Assembly (NCBI GenBank): GCA_029257465.1
Contig: JARIBG010000029.1
Span: 1-39,401 of the forward strand
Direction: 5' to 3'
Length of the DNA: 39,401 nucleotides
From: Arthrobacter sp.
GTDB taxonomy: Bacteria > Actinomycetota > Actinomycetes > Actinomycetales > Micrococcaceae
Position 1 is the stretch's first letter; every line of letters starts with the position of its first letter. This document shows positions 1 to 8,515 of the stretch, in pieces. A program made the position numbers and the translations under genes. The notes under the pieces are model-generated. The model made no database searches and was not told where the DNA came from. It saw nothing but the letters and a program-made list of their open reading frames with translations.

Positions 1-273
1 GCCTGTGATCCTCGTGTGTCGCACAGGAGGATGAACCGACCGGTCGCGAGGTCCTCGCCCTCCATCGGGGACGAGACGGAACCAAGGGAGGGCGGCGGGG
101 TCGGGGCGGTAGGGGACGAGGGGGAGGTCGGGGAGGGCGCTGGACCGTGGACCGGAGCTGCGTGAGCCGCTGCAGGACCGACGACGTCGGCGTTCAGGGC
201 TGCTGCGAACGGCGCGCCGTCCGTCACCCGGGCGTCCGCGGTGCCGGCTACCCGGGGATTGCAGTCCCTTCGC
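1..273. other. Window edge, no confident gene
   Basis: No gene can be supported here. The stretch is very GC-rich. On the minus strand two frames stay open to the window edge. One reads like protein in its first part (around LPLVPYRPDP near 70-130) and the other in its last part (MEGEDLATGRF near 10-80), so a minus-strand gene start, possibly frameshifted, may lie here. No ribosome binding site or recognisable domain supports it. No clear terminator is visible after the threonine aldolase gene that ends at 274. Confidence 0.3.
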
Positions 274-1377
274 TCAGACCGCTACATGTCGGCGGATCGC
301 CTCGACGAAGGCGTCGACGTCGTCCTCCGTGGTGTCGAACGAGCACATCCAGCGGACCTCTCCGGCGGCCTCGTCCCAGTCGTAGAAGCGGAAGCTCTCG
401 CGGATGCGATCGGCGGCACCCGCAGGGAGGATCGCGAAGACCGCGTTGGCCGTGGTCTCCTGCGTCAGGGTCACGCCCTCGATCCCGCGGACGCCCTCCG
501 TCAGCCGGGCAGCCATGGCGTTGGCGTGCGACGCCGAACGGAGCCAGAGGTCGTCCTGAAGCAGGGCGATCAGCTGTGCGGAGACGAAGCGCATCTTCGA
601 GGCCAGCTGCATGTTGAGCTTGCGCAGATAATCGAGGCCGGTGGACGCCTCCTGGTTCAGGACGACGACGCACTCGCCGAACATGAGGCCGTTCTTCGTG
701 CCGCCGAAGGAGAGGATGTCCACCCCCACGTCACGCGTGAAGGCGCGCAATGGTTGACCAAGCGCGGCTGCGGCGTTGGCGAGGCGTGCCCCGTCCATGT
801 GGACGCGCATGCCCTTCGCGTGGCAGTGGTCGGCGATGGCCTTGATCTCGGCCACCGAGTAGAGCGTTCCGAGCTCCGTGGTCTGGGTGATGGATACCGC
901 CAGAGGCTGGGCGCGGTGCTGGTCCCCCCAGCCCCAGGCTTCCCGGTCGATGAGCGCGGGCGTCAGTTTGCCGTCCGGCGTGGGAACGGTGAGAAGCTTG
1001 ATACCGCCCACGCGCTCGGGTGCCGCGTTCTCGTCCACGTTGATGTGCGCCGTCTGAGGGCAGATCACTGCACCCCAGCGCGGGAGGATGGACTGCAGGG
1101 AGAGCACGTTCGCCCCGGTGCCGTTGAAGACGGGGAAGATGGAGATGCCCTCGCCGAAGTGGTGCTCCATCACCTCCAGTAGCCGGGCCGTGTACTGGTC
1201 CTCACCGTAGGCCACCTGATGCCCCTCGTTGGCGGCCGCCAGCGCCGTCAGGACCTCGGGATGCACGCCCGAGTAGTTGTCGGAGGCGAAGCTGCGCAGC
1301 GTGCGGTCGTGCAGCGCAGCAGGTACCTGGTTCGCAGCGGGAGCGTCCGCAGCGGATAGATCTAGAGTGTCGGTCAC
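274..1377 (-). CDS. ltaE: Low-specificity L-threonine aldolase (beta-eliminating lyase family)
   Basis: A PLP enzyme of fold type I, expected to cleave L-threonine or allo-threonine into glycine and acetaldehyde in the cytoplasm. The 367-residue length fits the family. Visible marks are the N-terminal SDNYSGVHP segment, the FNGTGANV phosphate-binding region near residue 84, the MDGARLANA segment near 194-202 (Asp stacks on the PLP ring) and FGGTKNG with the probable PLP lysine K228. I chose the GTG at 1377 because the upstream ATG at 1413 lies inside the preceding SDR gene and the family similarity begins at about this GTG. It is the last gene of a three-gene minus-strand operon and overlaps neither neighbour. 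The call is firm at family level; exact substrate stereospecificity cannot be read from sequence. Confidence 0.9.
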   Translation of the reverse strand: MTDTLDLSAADAPAANQVPAALHDRTLRSFASDNYSGVHPEVLTALAAANEGHQVAYGEDQYTARLLEVMEHHFGEGISIFPVFNGTGANVLSLQSILPRWGAVICPQTAHINVDENAAPERVGGIKLLTVPTPDGKLTPALIDREAWGWGDQHRAQPLAVSITQTTELGTLYSVAEIKAIADHCHAKGMRVHMDGARLANAAAALGQPLRAFTRDVGVDILSFGGTKNGLMFGECVVVLNQEASTGLDYLRKLNMQLASKMRFVSAQLIALLQDDLWLRSASHANAMAARLTEGVRGIEGVTLTQETTANAVFAILPAGAADRIRESFRFYDWDEAAGEVRWMCSFDTTEDDVDAFVEAIRRHVAV

Positions 1378-1384
1378 CGGACCA

Positions 1385-2092
1385 TTATCCCCGATCCGGG
1401 TCGATGCGGGCACCGTTGACCTCGGCAGCGGGGGCCTCCAGCAGGGACGCGAGGGTTCTCGCCAGATCGTCGACGTGCGTGAACCCCGGGAAGGATCGCT
1501 CCGGCTGCTCCGCGCGCATGGTGTCGTCCACGAGCGCCTTCACCACGACGGCGGTCGAGGCCGCCTCGGACCCGTCCTTCGTGAAGCCCTGGGCCACGGC
1601 CTGCAGCCACGCATCGACCGAGGCCTTGACGGCGGCGTAGGAGGCGTTGGCCGCCGTCGGGGCTGCGACCGCGGTCGCGGTGACCGCGGCGAGCCTGCCG
1701 CCCCGTTCGGCCAGCTGATCGTAGAACGCCCTGGTGGTGTTGAACAGGGTCAGGAACACAGAGCTGTGGAGGAAGGCGTAGTCGTCGGTGCTCTGGGTGG
1801 TGATGCCTTTGCCGCCGCGCCACCCGCCCACGAGGTGGAAGAGCGCGTCGGCGCCTCCGTGCTCCTCCTGGACCCGCTGCGCGAGGGCGGTGACGGCGTC
1901 CTCGTCCGTGAGATCGCACTCCTGGCGGTCCACGGCGTCGAGGTCCGCGTAGGCATCGGCGAGCCGTCCGGCGTCGCTGCCGACGGCTACCACGGCCACA
2001 CCGTCCTCGATCAGTCGGCGCGTCAGGGCTAGACCCGAGGCGCTCGTGGCTCCCGCAACGACCGCCGTCCGGCGCTCCTGGGAGACGGTCAT
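1385..2092 (-). CDS. Short-chain dehydrogenase/reductase family protein, atypical active site
   Basis: A 235-residue Rossmann-fold protein. The N-terminal nucleotide-binding loop reads VAGATSASGLAL (residues 12-23), a variant of TGxxxGxG. The catalytic pair is Y152 and K156 in SYAAVKAS. The usual catalytic Ser, about 13 residues before the Tyr, is not obvious: that region reads TATAVAAPTAANAS. The usual NNAG motif is replaced by HLVGGWRGG (residues 86-94). The reaction may therefore be non-standard. The ATG at 2092 overlaps the DUF6421 stop codon (ATGA), so the two genes are translationally coupled, and the threonine aldolase gene follows after 7 bases. The context suggests a shared small-molecule pathway, but no substrate can be named. 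Confidence 0.85.
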   Translation of the reverse strand: MTVSQERRTAVVAGATSASGLALTRRLIEDGVAVVAVGSDAGRLADAYADLDAVDRQECDLTDEDAVTALAQRVQEEHGGADALFHLVGGWRGGKGITTQSTDDYAFLHSSVFLTLFNTTRAFYDQLAERGGRLAAVTATAVAAPTAANASYAAVKASVDAWLQAVAQGFTKDGSEAASTAVVVKALVDDTMRAEQPERSFPGFTHVDDLARTLASLLEAPAAEVNGARIDPDRG

Positions 2093-3489
2093 GCGGCTTC
2101 CGCCGTGATACCCGCGGTGGACTCGATGACCGGCTTCATCTTGCGGTCGAGCGCCTCGAAGAACATGGAGAGCGGGAACTCGTCGTCGAGCACGGCGTCG
2201 GTGAGCGCCCGGGGCGGGCCGGTGAGATCGAGGGCGTCCGCGCCCTTCGCCCACACCGAGGCCGGGTGAGGTGTGACCGTCGCCGAGACGAGCTCGTAGG
2301 CCGCGAGCCAGTGGGCGATCTTCGGCCGGTCGATGGAGCGCCAGTACAGCTGCTCGATCTGCTCACCGAGGGCGACGACGACGTCGGCCGCCTCGTCCCA
2401 GTCGATGGTCAGCTTGGTGTCCGTCCAGTGCAGCACGCGGTGCTGGTGCATCCAGGCGAACAGGAGCTGACCTCCCAGACCGTCGTAGTTGCGGACGCGG
2501 CTGCCCGTGATGCTGAAGCGGAAGATGCGGTCGAAGATCACGGCGTACTGCACGAGCTTCGCGTGCCGACGGGCCTCGGGGGAGGCGTCGTCGTCCTTCT
2601 CGATCCGCACCGATTCACGGAACGCCGTGAGATCGCAGCGCAGTTCCTCGAGCGAGTAGAGGAAGAACGGCATGCGCTGCTTGATCATGAAGGGGTCGAA
2701 GGGCAGATCGCCGCGCATGTGCGTGCGATCGTGGATGAGGTCCCACATCACGAAGGTCTCCTCGGTGAGCTGCTGGTCGTCGATGAGCTCGAGGGCGTCG
2801 GCCGGCAGATCCAGGCGGGTGATCTCCGCGGCTGCCTTCACCACCCGGCGGAACCGCGCGGCTTCCCGGTCGGCGAAGATGGCGCCCCAGGTGAAGGTCG
2901 GCGTGGAGCTGACGGCGACGGTCTCGGGGAACAGGACCGCCGAGTTGGTGTCGTAGCCCGCGGTGAAGTCGAGGAACCGGATGGGCACGAAGAGGGCGTT
3001 GGAGTACTCCCCGGCTTCGAGCTCACCCACGAAGTCCGGCCAGAGCACCTCGATGAGCACGGCTTCGACGAGTCTGCTGGTGCTGCCGTTCTGCGTGTAC
3101 ATGGGGAAGACCACAAGGTGCTGGAGTCCGTCGACACGGTTCTGCTGCGGCTGGAACGCGAGCAGCGGCTCCAGGAAATCAGGGACGCTGAACGCGCTGG
3201 ACCGCCAGGCCTCGAAGGCCGCCACTGTCTGCTGGAGGTACTCGGCATCATGCGGGAAGAGAGGTGCCAGCTCCTGCACGGCCCCCGTGATGGTCGATGT
3301 CAGCTCGGCGGCGTCGGCGTGTTGCTCGGGGTCGGGGATGGAGCCGTCCTTGACCTGGAGCAGACGCAGTTGCTGCACGGCCTCCTTCAAAGTGCGCCAG
3401 GCCGGGGTGGTCTGCGGGCTGTTGTCTACTGGCGCCAGGGTGCTGCTGGTCATGGCTCCTGCTCCCTCGTCGATGGTGGTGCTGGTCAT
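2089..3489 (-). CDS. DUF6421 family protein
   Basis: A 466-residue soluble protein that I recognise as the actinobacterial DUF6421 family, whose function is unknown to me. It has no signal peptide or membrane segment. Eye-catching conserved-looking stretches are WDLIHDRTHMRGDLPFDPF near residues 250-268 and YDGLGGQLLFAWMHQHRVLHWTD near 340-362; they are rich in His, Asp and Arg, as in a metal or nucleotide site, but this is inference. It is the first gene of the operon with the SDR and the threonine aldolase, and overlaps the SDR start by four bases. A second ATG at 3453 is preceded by GAGGGAGCAGGAG and may be the true start, because no Shine-Dalgarno sequence precedes 3489. A TATATT -10-like element lies at 3510-3505, very close to the upstream start, which also favours 3453. 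Confidence 0.85.
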   Translation of the reverse strand: MTSTTIDEGAGAMTSSTLAPVDNSPQTTPAWRTLKEAVQQLRLLQVKDGSIPDPEQHADAAELTSTITGAVQELAPLFPHDAEYLQQTVAAFEAWRSSAFSVPDFLEPLLAFQPQQNRVDGLQHLVVFPMYTQNGSTSRLVEAVLIEVLWPDFVGELEAGEYSNALFVPIRFLDFTAGYDTNSAVLFPETVAVSSTPTFTWGAIFADREAARFRRVVKAAAEITRLDLPADALELIDDQQLTEETFVMWDLIHDRTHMRGDLPFDPFMIKQRMPFFLYSLEELRCDLTAFRESVRIEKDDDASPEARRHAKLVQYAVIFDRIFRFSITGSRVRNYDGLGGQLLFAWMHQHRVLHWTDTKLTIDWDEAADVVVALGEQIEQLYWRSIDRPKIAHWLAAYELVSATVTPHPASVWAKGADALDLTGPPRALTDAVLDDEFPLSMFFEALDRKMKPVIESTAGITAEAA

Positions 3490-3613
3490 GACCGCGAGCC
3501 TAGCAATATAAACAGGTCTTCTTACACTCGGATCATCTGACGTGAAGGACTACTTACGCTCGATGCTGTCGGTGCTGAATCGTGGATCAGCGTCGCTTGA
3601 CCAGGACGCACGG

Positions 3614-3637
3614 AAGGCCGGCCCGAGGGCCGGCCTT
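3614..3637 (-). terminator. Terminator hairpin after msrB
   Basis: A perfect 11-base inverted repeat, AAGGCCGGCCC / GGGCCGGCCTT, with a nominal two-base centre (in practice a tetraloop). It sits 20 bases past the msrB stop, and there is no strong T-run on the minus strand. It separates the msrB transcript from the DUF6421 operon. Confidence 0.75.
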
Positions 3638-3657
3638 CTCACTGAGTGTTTGGACTG

Positions 3658-4083
3658 CTAGTCCGCTTCGACGAGCTTCATCGAGATGGAGTTGATGCAG
3701 AACCGCTGGTCCGTAGGGGTGTCGAAGCCCTCACCCTTGAAGAGGTGCCCGAGGTGGGAGTCGCAGCGCGCGCAGCGCACCTCGATGCGCTCCATGCCCA
3801 TGGAGCGGTCGTGGAGATAGCGGACCTTGTCCTCGGCCAGCGGAGCCCAGAACGAGGGCCATCCGCAGTGCGAGTCGAACTTCTCATTGCTCGTGAAGAG
3901 CTCCGCTCCACAGGCCCGGCACTCGTAGGTGCCCGCGGTCTTCTCGTCATAGTATTCGCCGGCGTAGGCGCGCTCGGTGCCGGCCTTCCGGAGCACCTGG
4001 TACTCCTCCCGGGTGAGCTCCTGACGCCACTCGGCGTCGGACTTCTTGATTTCTGGCCGGTAGGTCTCTGATTCGGTAGTCAT
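3658..4083 (-). CDS. msrB: Peptide-methionine (R)-S-oxide reductase
   Basis: Reduces the R form of methionine sulfoxide in proteins, repairing oxidative damage in the cytoplasm. The 141-residue protein is a complete MsrB domain. Structural zinc is expected at two CxxC motifs (C55/C58 and C104/C107). The catalytic cysteine is C129 in RFCINS, and C73 in SHCGWPSF occupies the place of a possible resolving cysteine. The Usp-like gene ends 14 bases upstream on the same strand, so the two are probably co-transcribed, which fits a stress role for both. A strong hairpin follows the stop. Confidence 0.96.
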   Translation of the reverse strand: MTTESETYRPEIKKSDAEWRQELTREEYQVLRKAGTERAYAGEYYDEKTAGTYECRACGAELFTSNEKFDSHCGWPSFWAPLAEDKVRYLHDRSMGMERIEVRCARCDSHLGHLFKGEGFDTPTDQRFCINSISMKLVEAD

Positions 4084-4097
4084 ACTCTGTACAACGC

Positions 4098-4583
4098 CTA
4101 CGAGTCGCCAATAAATCCCGTGCCCGAGTACACGTGGAGTACTGCTATGCCGAGCTTGTCCTGGGCCTGATTGGCCCAGTCGGTGTGGAAGGTGTCGGCT
4201 ATCGCGTGAGGACGGGTGATGACCATGGCCTGCACCGGCGACCTGCCGCTCGCCTCGTCCACGAGGGCATCGACGGGGTCGCCCGTCGTCGTGCGCCCGG
4301 ACGCGGAGAAGCCCTCACTCGAGAGCAGTTGGACAGATTCCTCGAGTGCTGTGCGCGCATCCATCCTGTCCTGGCGACGATCGTCGGCAGAGAACGAGCG
4401 GAAGGCCTCACCGACCTCGAGCAGGCCGAGATGGCGGAAGAACTGACCGAGGACCGACTCATCGCGCTCCTCGGGGATCAGGACCACCACCTCGGCCGGT
4501 TCCTCTCCCTGCAGGGTCTGCAGATTGAGGAGATCGGGGTGTGTCAGGGCTTCCTCGGTGAGCACAAGGATGGTTTGGGTCAT
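4098..4583 (-). CDS. Universal-stress-protein-like (HUP fold) hypothetical protein
   Basis: A 161-residue soluble protein without a clear match that I can name. The N-terminus alternates strands and helices (TILVLTEEA, then AEVVVLIPEE). The C-terminal half has GDPVDALVDEA followed by VQAMVITRPH, which resembles the D/E-helix and nucleotide-loop region of universal stress proteins. The classic G-2x-G-9x-G(S/T) ATP loop is not evident, so nucleotide binding is uncertain. It lies immediately upstream of msrB, probably in one operon, and is divergent from the alpha/beta hydrolase gene with a 68-base shared promoter region. The role is unknown; a stress-linked function is inferred only from neighbours. 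Confidence 0.7.
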   Translation of the reverse strand: MTQTILVLTEEALTHPDLLNLQTLQGEEPAEVVVLIPEERDESVLGQFFRHLGLLEVGEAFRSFSADDRRQDRMDARTALEESVQLLSSEGFSASGRTTTGDPVDALVDEASGRSPVQAMVITRPHAIADTFHTDWANQAQDKLGIAVLHVYSGTGFIGDS

Positions 4584-4651
4584 GGCGCCACTGTACTGCG
4601 GGAATGTTGCGTGAATCGACGGTGCTGGATGGGCAGGGTAGAAAGGGATCT

Positions 4652-5920
4652 ATGGCATCGAAGACGTCTGCGGCTGTAGCGCCGAGCGGCACCGCTCCCT
4701 GGCTGAAGTGGACCGCGGTGGGAGTTGGTGCGGGAGCCGCACTCGCGTCCTCCATGGCCGGGGTAGTCTCCGGTCTGGCTCTGTACTTCGCGCGTCAGAT
4801 CGTGACGCCGGCCCGTGATCGGGACGAGAACCTCGACATCCTCGCCGTCGTCGGGTCGGCGGGCCACCAGAGCGTGATCCTGCCCGCCACCGAGGACACG
4901 ACGATCGAGGGTACCTACAGCCTGTACTTCGAGCGGGGCACCGGACACGCCCGGCTCGGCGCCATCCGGTCCTACGTGCCCCGCGAGGGAATCATCGAGC
5001 GGGAGGTCGAGAAGGTCTACGCAGGAGACCTGAGCGCGGCGACGCGTGGCTGGTGGGGCGGAGCCGTCTACCCGTCACCGAGCGCCATGGGCTTCGCCGA
5101 GGAGGAGGTACTCATTCCCGTCGAGGGTGGTGCTGCGCCCGCCTGGCTGGTGCGGGCAGAGACCCCCGCGCAGACCTGGGCCATCATGGTGCACGGACGC
5201 GGCGCAACCCGCATGGAGGCCCTCCGCGCACTCCTGCCGGCGCGCAGGCTAGGACTGACGAGCCTGGTGATCTCCTACCGTAACGACGGCGAGGCGCCGT
5301 CAGCACCGGACGGCCGGTACGGGCTCGGCATGACCGAGTGGCACGACGTCGACGCGGCCATCGACTTCGCGATCGCCCACGGAGCGCGCGACGTCGTCCT
5401 GTTCGGCTGGTCCATGGGTGGGGCGATCGTCCTGCAGACGGCGGACCTCTCCCGCCACCGGAGCCGCATCAGTGCCCTCGTCCTCGACGGCCCGGTGATC
5501 AACTGGATCGAGGTCCTCGCCCACCATGCCGCCCTGAACCGGATTCCCGCGCCGGTCGGACGGCTGGGTCAGTATCTCCTCGCGAGCCGCCGCGCCCGGA
5601 AGATCACCGGTCTCGCGGCGCCCCTGGACCTGCGCAGTATGGACTGGATCGCCCGAGCGGAGCAGCTCACCCTCCCTACGCTCATCCTGCACAGCGAGGA
5701 CGACGAGTTCGTGCCCATCGGCCCGTCGGCCGCACTAGCGGCGAAGAACCCCGCGTTCGTCACACTCGAGCGCTTCCACCGGGCGCGGCACACCAAGGAG
5801 TGGAACGTCGATCCCCAGCACTGGGAGTCCGTGATCGAGCGGTGGCTCCATGCCCACCTGTACGGGCGGGCGCTGCCCGGTGGCAGGAAGCCCGGGCAGA
5901 GCGCTACTGCGCTTCCCTGA
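4652..5920 (+). CDS. Membrane-anchored alpha/beta hydrolase
   Basis: A 422-residue protein with an N-terminal hydrophobic segment at about residues 18-42 and a C-terminal alpha/beta hydrolase domain. The nucleophile elbow is GWSMGG with S254. A candidate acid lies in HSEDDEFVP and the histidine in the FHRARHTKEWN region near the C-terminus. The MVHGRGATR segment supplies the oxyanion side. I chose the ATG at 4652 because AGAAAGGGATCT lies just upstream; an in-frame ATG at 4604 lacks such a site. The hydrolase domain probably faces one side of the membrane, but topology cannot be fixed here. The substrate is unknown (esterase or peptidase-like). The 3' end overlaps the convergent sufE gene by 17 bases. 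Confidence 0.88.
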   Translation: MASKTSAAVAPSGTAPWLKWTAVGVGAGAALASSMAGVVSGLALYFARQIVTPARDRDENLDILAVVGSAGHQSVILPATEDTTIEGTYSLYFERGTGHARLGAIRSYVPREGIIEREVEKVYAGDLSAATRGWWGGAVYPSPSAMGFAEEEVLIPVEGGAAPAWLVRAETPAQTWAIMVHGRGATRMEALRALLPARRLGLTSLVISYRNDGEAPSAPDGRYGLGMTEWHDVDAAIDFAIAHGARDVVLFGWSMGGAIVLQTADLSRHRSRISALVLDGPVINWIEVLAHHAALNRIPAPVGRLGQYLLASRRARKITGLAAPLDLRSMDWIARAEQLTLPTLILHSEDDEFVPIGPSAALAAKNPAFVTLERFHRARHTKEWNVDPQHWESVIERWLHAHLYGRALPGGRKPGQSATALP

Positions 5921-6344
5921 CCTTCCGCTTGATCCGCCCGAGCATGGCGCTCATGCCACGCATCCGCAGCGGGGTGATCGCACGGGTGAGGCCGAGCCTG
6001 TCCGGCACATCGTCGGGCACGGCGAGGACATCCGCTGCGGGGAGCCCGTCCAGGCCCTCGAGCAGCACGCCGGCGAAGCCGCGTGTGGTGGGAGCCTCCG
6101 GCGGGGCCGAGAAGAACAGGTGCACGGGCCGCTCGGGCGCTGCGCCGATCTCCATCGTCAGGAACAGCGGGCTCTGGCACTCCACCACCCGTTCCAGCAG
6201 TTCCGGGTGATCGCCGTAGCGCTCGGGCAGCTCGGGAAGCTCCCTGGAGAAATCGAGCAGCAGCTGGAGACGATCCGGTTCGGTCAGGTCCTGGAAATCG
6301 TCGATGATCTCAGCAAGTTTGGACGGGATGGCCTCGGTGGTCAT
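5904..6344 (-). CDS. SufE family cysteine-desulfuration protein
   Basis: SufE-fold proteins accept sulfane sulfur on a conserved cysteine and pass it on in Fe-S cluster or other sulfur-transfer pathways. This 146-residue protein has the expected cysteine C56 in VVECQSPL, and the typical N-terminal segment [12 protein letters not shown]. The ATG at 6344 overlaps the sseA stop (ATGA), so translation is coupled to the sulfurtransferase, a pairing I recognise in Actinobacteria. No sufBCD or cysteine desulfurase is present in the window, so a role in a rhodanese-linked sulfur relay is inferred from the pairing. The 3' end overlaps the convergent hydrolase gene by 17 bases. Confidence 0.92.
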   Translation of the reverse strand: MTTEAIPSKLAEIIDDFQDLTEPDRLQLLLDFSRELPELPERYGDHPELLERVVECQSPLFLTMEIGAAPERPVHLFFSAPPEAPTTRGFAGVLLEGLDGLPAADVLAVPDDVPDRLGLTRAITPLRMRGMSAMLGRIKRKVREAQ

Positions 6345-7258
6345 CGCGATGTCCTCGGGGAGAGCGCCGGTGCCTCGCCCGGGTCGGTACCCTTCACGAT
6401 CGGCACGCGGACGGCGTTGCCCCACTCGGTCCAGGATCCGTCATAGTTGCGGACATTCTCGAAGCCGAGCAGGTAGGTGAGAACGAACCAGGTGTGGCTG
6501 GAGCGCTCGCCGATGCGGCAGTAGGCGACGACGTCGTCCCCGTCCTTCAGTCCCGCCTCGTCGCGGTAGATCGCGTCGAGTTCGGCACGGGTGCGGAAAC
6601 TGCCGTCCTCTGCTGCCGCGCGTGCCCAGGGCACGGACTGTGCTGTGGGGATGTGTCCGCCGCGCAGGGCGCCCTCCTCCGGGTAGGCGGGCATGGTGGT
6701 GCGGGCGCCGGTGTACTCGTCCCCGGAGCGGACATCGATCAGCGGCTTGCCGAAGTGCTCGAGGACGTCATCGAGATAGGCGCGGATCACGGAGTCGTCG
6801 CGCTCCACGACCGGGTACTCGGAGGCGTTGATCTGTGGACGGTCGGTGGTGATCGGTCTGCCCTCGGCGATCCACTTGTCGCGGCCGCCGTCGAGCAGCC
6901 GGACGTCCTCGTGACCGAAGAGCGTGAAGACCCAGAGCGCATATGCGGCCCACCAGTTGCTCTTGTCGCCATAGATGACCACGGTGGTGTCCCGGGAGAT
7001 GCCCTTGGAGGCCATGAGGCGCGAGAAGCCCTCACCGTCGATGTAGTCGCGGGTCACCTCGTCGTTGAGTTCGGTGTGCCAGTCGATCTTGACGGCGCCG
7101 GCAAGGTGACCCGTTTCGTACAGCAGGACATCCTCGTCGGATTCGACGACGACGAGGCCCTCGGCGTCGAGATTGGCGGCGAGCCAGTCGGTGGAGACGA
7201 GCCGCTCGGGGTGGGCGTACTCGGCGAACTTGTCCTGCGTATCTGGAGCCAGGGTCAT
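6341..7258 (-). CDS. sseA: Two-domain rhodanese sulfurtransferase (SseA type)
   Basis: Transfers sulfur from a donor such as thiosulfate or 3-mercaptopyruvate to an acceptor via a persulfide. The protein has 305 residues and two rhodanese domains, roughly 15-140 and 160-295. The first is inactive-like: the segment [11 protein letters not shown] has Asp where an active rhodanese has Cys. The second carries the catalytic C247 in CRIGERSSH, the CRxGxRSSH loop type. The ATG at 7258 gives the standard N-terminus; an in-frame extension to 7522 is not protein-like. It is co-transcribed with the overlapping sufE gene. Thiosulfate versus mercaptopyruvate preference cannot be decided by reading alone. 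Confidence 0.93.
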   Translation of the reverse strand: MTLAPDTQDKFAEYAHPERLVSTDWLAANLDAEGLVVVESDEDVLLYETGHLAGAVKIDWHTELNDEVTRDYIDGEGFSRLMASKGISRDTTVVIYGDKSNWWAAYALWVFTLFGHEDVRLLDGGRDKWIAEGRPITTDRPQINASEYPVVERDDSVIRAYLDDVLEHFGKPLIDVRSGDEYTGARTTMPAYPEEGALRGGHIPTAQSVPWARAAAEDGSFRTRAELDAIYRDEAGLKDGDDVVAYCRIGERSSHTWFVLTYLLGFENVRNYDGSWTEWGNAVRVPIVKGTDPGEAPALSPRTSR

Positions 7259-7581
7259 GGGGGCCTCTCGCGTAGCTGTGGGGACACTGCTTCTGCCTTC
7301 CCTACCCAGCGTAACGACGCGGTGGCGCGATTGCTTCCGGCGAGCGCCCCGACTGCCTGGCGGTCGTGCGCCGCAGTGGGGCCAGATCCCCTCGTTGATC
7401 GGATGCATCGAGCAGCGGTGCGTCGTGCACGCCCGACACGGGCGTCTACACGCAAGCGGGACCTCAAATACCGAGCGGATCCAACTAGGCTGTCGCGCAA
7501 GCGGGGGATCTTGACCATTCATTCGACATTCTCACCGGCAGGAATACGCGCACTGTGTGCATCGACATGAAGGAGAAGACC
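7259..7581. other. Intergenic region upstream of sseA and the small membrane protein
   Basis: About 320 bases divide the minus-strand sseA from the plus-strand small membrane protein gene, so this is a divergent promoter region. Open frames run through it on both strands, but none looks like protein. A TTGACC hexamer at 7511-7516 is a possible -35 element for the plus-strand gene, but I cannot place a convincing -10 element. Confidence 0.4.
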
Positions 7582-7764
7582 ATGAAGAAAGTCCTGGGGA
7601 TCGTCCTCGGAATCATCGCCATCATCGCCGGCGTCGTCGTTCTGGTGCTGTGGTCCGCCGAGACCGTTGCATGGGTCGGGGCGGCAGCTCTGGTCGCCGC
7701 TGGGATCGCACTGATGATCACGTCGGTCGGCCGGCGCACCAGGGGGCAGGCGACTACCCGCTGA
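7582..7764 (+). CDS. Small two-helix membrane protein
   Basis: A 60-residue protein with two hydrophobic segments (about residues 3-24, starting KVLGIVLGIIAII, and 30-50, AWVGAAALVAAGIALMI) and a basic tail ending RRTRGQATTR. I chose the ATG at 7582 because AAGGAG at 7570-7575 precedes it by six bases; the in-frame ATG at 7567 overlaps that site. No function is recognised. It is the last intact-looking gene before a run of damaged genes. Confidence 0.65.
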   Translation: MKKVLGIVLGIIAIIAGVVVLVLWSAETVAWVGAAALVAAGIALMITSVGRRTRGQATTR

Positions 7765-7881
7765 CTGGCGGCGCACCATGAGATGAGGTGTACGGCGATC
7801 TCCAGGGCTATAGAGTGTCCGCACGTGCACACGGGAGTATGCTCGCCCCACTGTTCGAGGAGAAGGGCCAGACCCAGGGCG

Positions 7882-8388
7882 ACACCAATTCTGATCACCG
7901 GAGCCGGCACAGGATTCGGCAGGGAAGTGGCACTGCGGTTGGCCGGGCCGGGCCGGCAAGTCATAGCTGGAGCCGAGATCATCGCCCAGGTGACCGAATT
8001 GCGTGGCGAAGCGCGGGAACGGGGCGTGGAGCTTCGGGTCGAGAAGTTGGATGTGACCGACGCCGGCGACCGGGCCAAGGCCTGGTCCTGGGACGTCGAT
8101 GTGCTGCTGAACAACGCCGCGATCGCCGAAGGTAGAGCTGTGGTCGACCTTCCCGAAGACCAGTTGCGCCGCCAGTTCGACCCCGAACCGGTCTAGGAGG
8201 TCACCGTCGCAGTGCTCACCGGGGCGAACAACCGCTACCGGAAGGTGGTCCCCGACGACATGGTGAGTACGATCCACGAGCAGCTGGATTCGAAGTGGGA
8301 GCGTCAGCAGAACGACGGGTCCGCAGGAGCACGCAGCGAACTGGTCGAGAAGGCTCACGAAATCGCTCCGGCCACGCCGGCCGACTGA
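7882..8388 (+). pseudogene. SDR oxidoreductase pseudogene with internal deletion and stop
   Basis: The 5' part encodes a normal SDR N-terminus: ILITGAGTGFGREVA (TGxxxGxG), then KLDVTDAGD and VLLNNAAIAEG (NNAG region), ending LPEDQLRRQF. The frame then reads DPEPV, hits TAG at 8194-8196, and continues open in the same frame with a typical SDR C-terminal tail (TGANNRYRKVVPDDM to HEIAPATPAD) to TGA at 8386. The catalytic Ser-Tyr-Lys core, roughly 120-150 residues, is missing. The simplest reading is a deletion that fused the segment after NNAG to the C-terminal FDPEPV region, plus a Tyr-to-stop change. No good start codon lies next to the family N-terminus; the open frame upstream reaches an ATG at 7783 without SDR-like sequence. 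Non-functional as an SDR. Confidence 0.75.
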
Positions 8389-8515
8389 GTTCTCCGACGC
8401 AGCTCGGGCCTTCGAACCGTCGGCGTGAGCAGACCCGTTGCACCGTCACCGACGAGGAACAGGGCATGGGTGGGCACAGTTGGCGCTGATCGTCCTCGTC
8501 GCACAGGCTAGGTAC

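Noticed and set aside
1..140. Possible frameshifted minus-strand gene at the window edge
   Set aside because: Two frames each look partly protein-like, but there is no domain, ribosome binding site or continuation to test it.
241..1182. Long plus-strand open frame over the threonine aldolase gene
   Set aside because: It lies antisense to a clear PLP enzyme, is Arg/Gly/Val-rich, has no domain and is a GC-skew shadow.
2266..3540. 424-codon plus-strand open frame over DUF6421
   Set aside because: Antisense shadow of a well-supported gene; no ribosome binding site or recognisable motif.
7485..8358. Minus-strand open frames opposite the small membrane protein and broken SDR
   Set aside because: No domain; the plus strand holds a ribosome binding site, membrane helices and SDR motifs.
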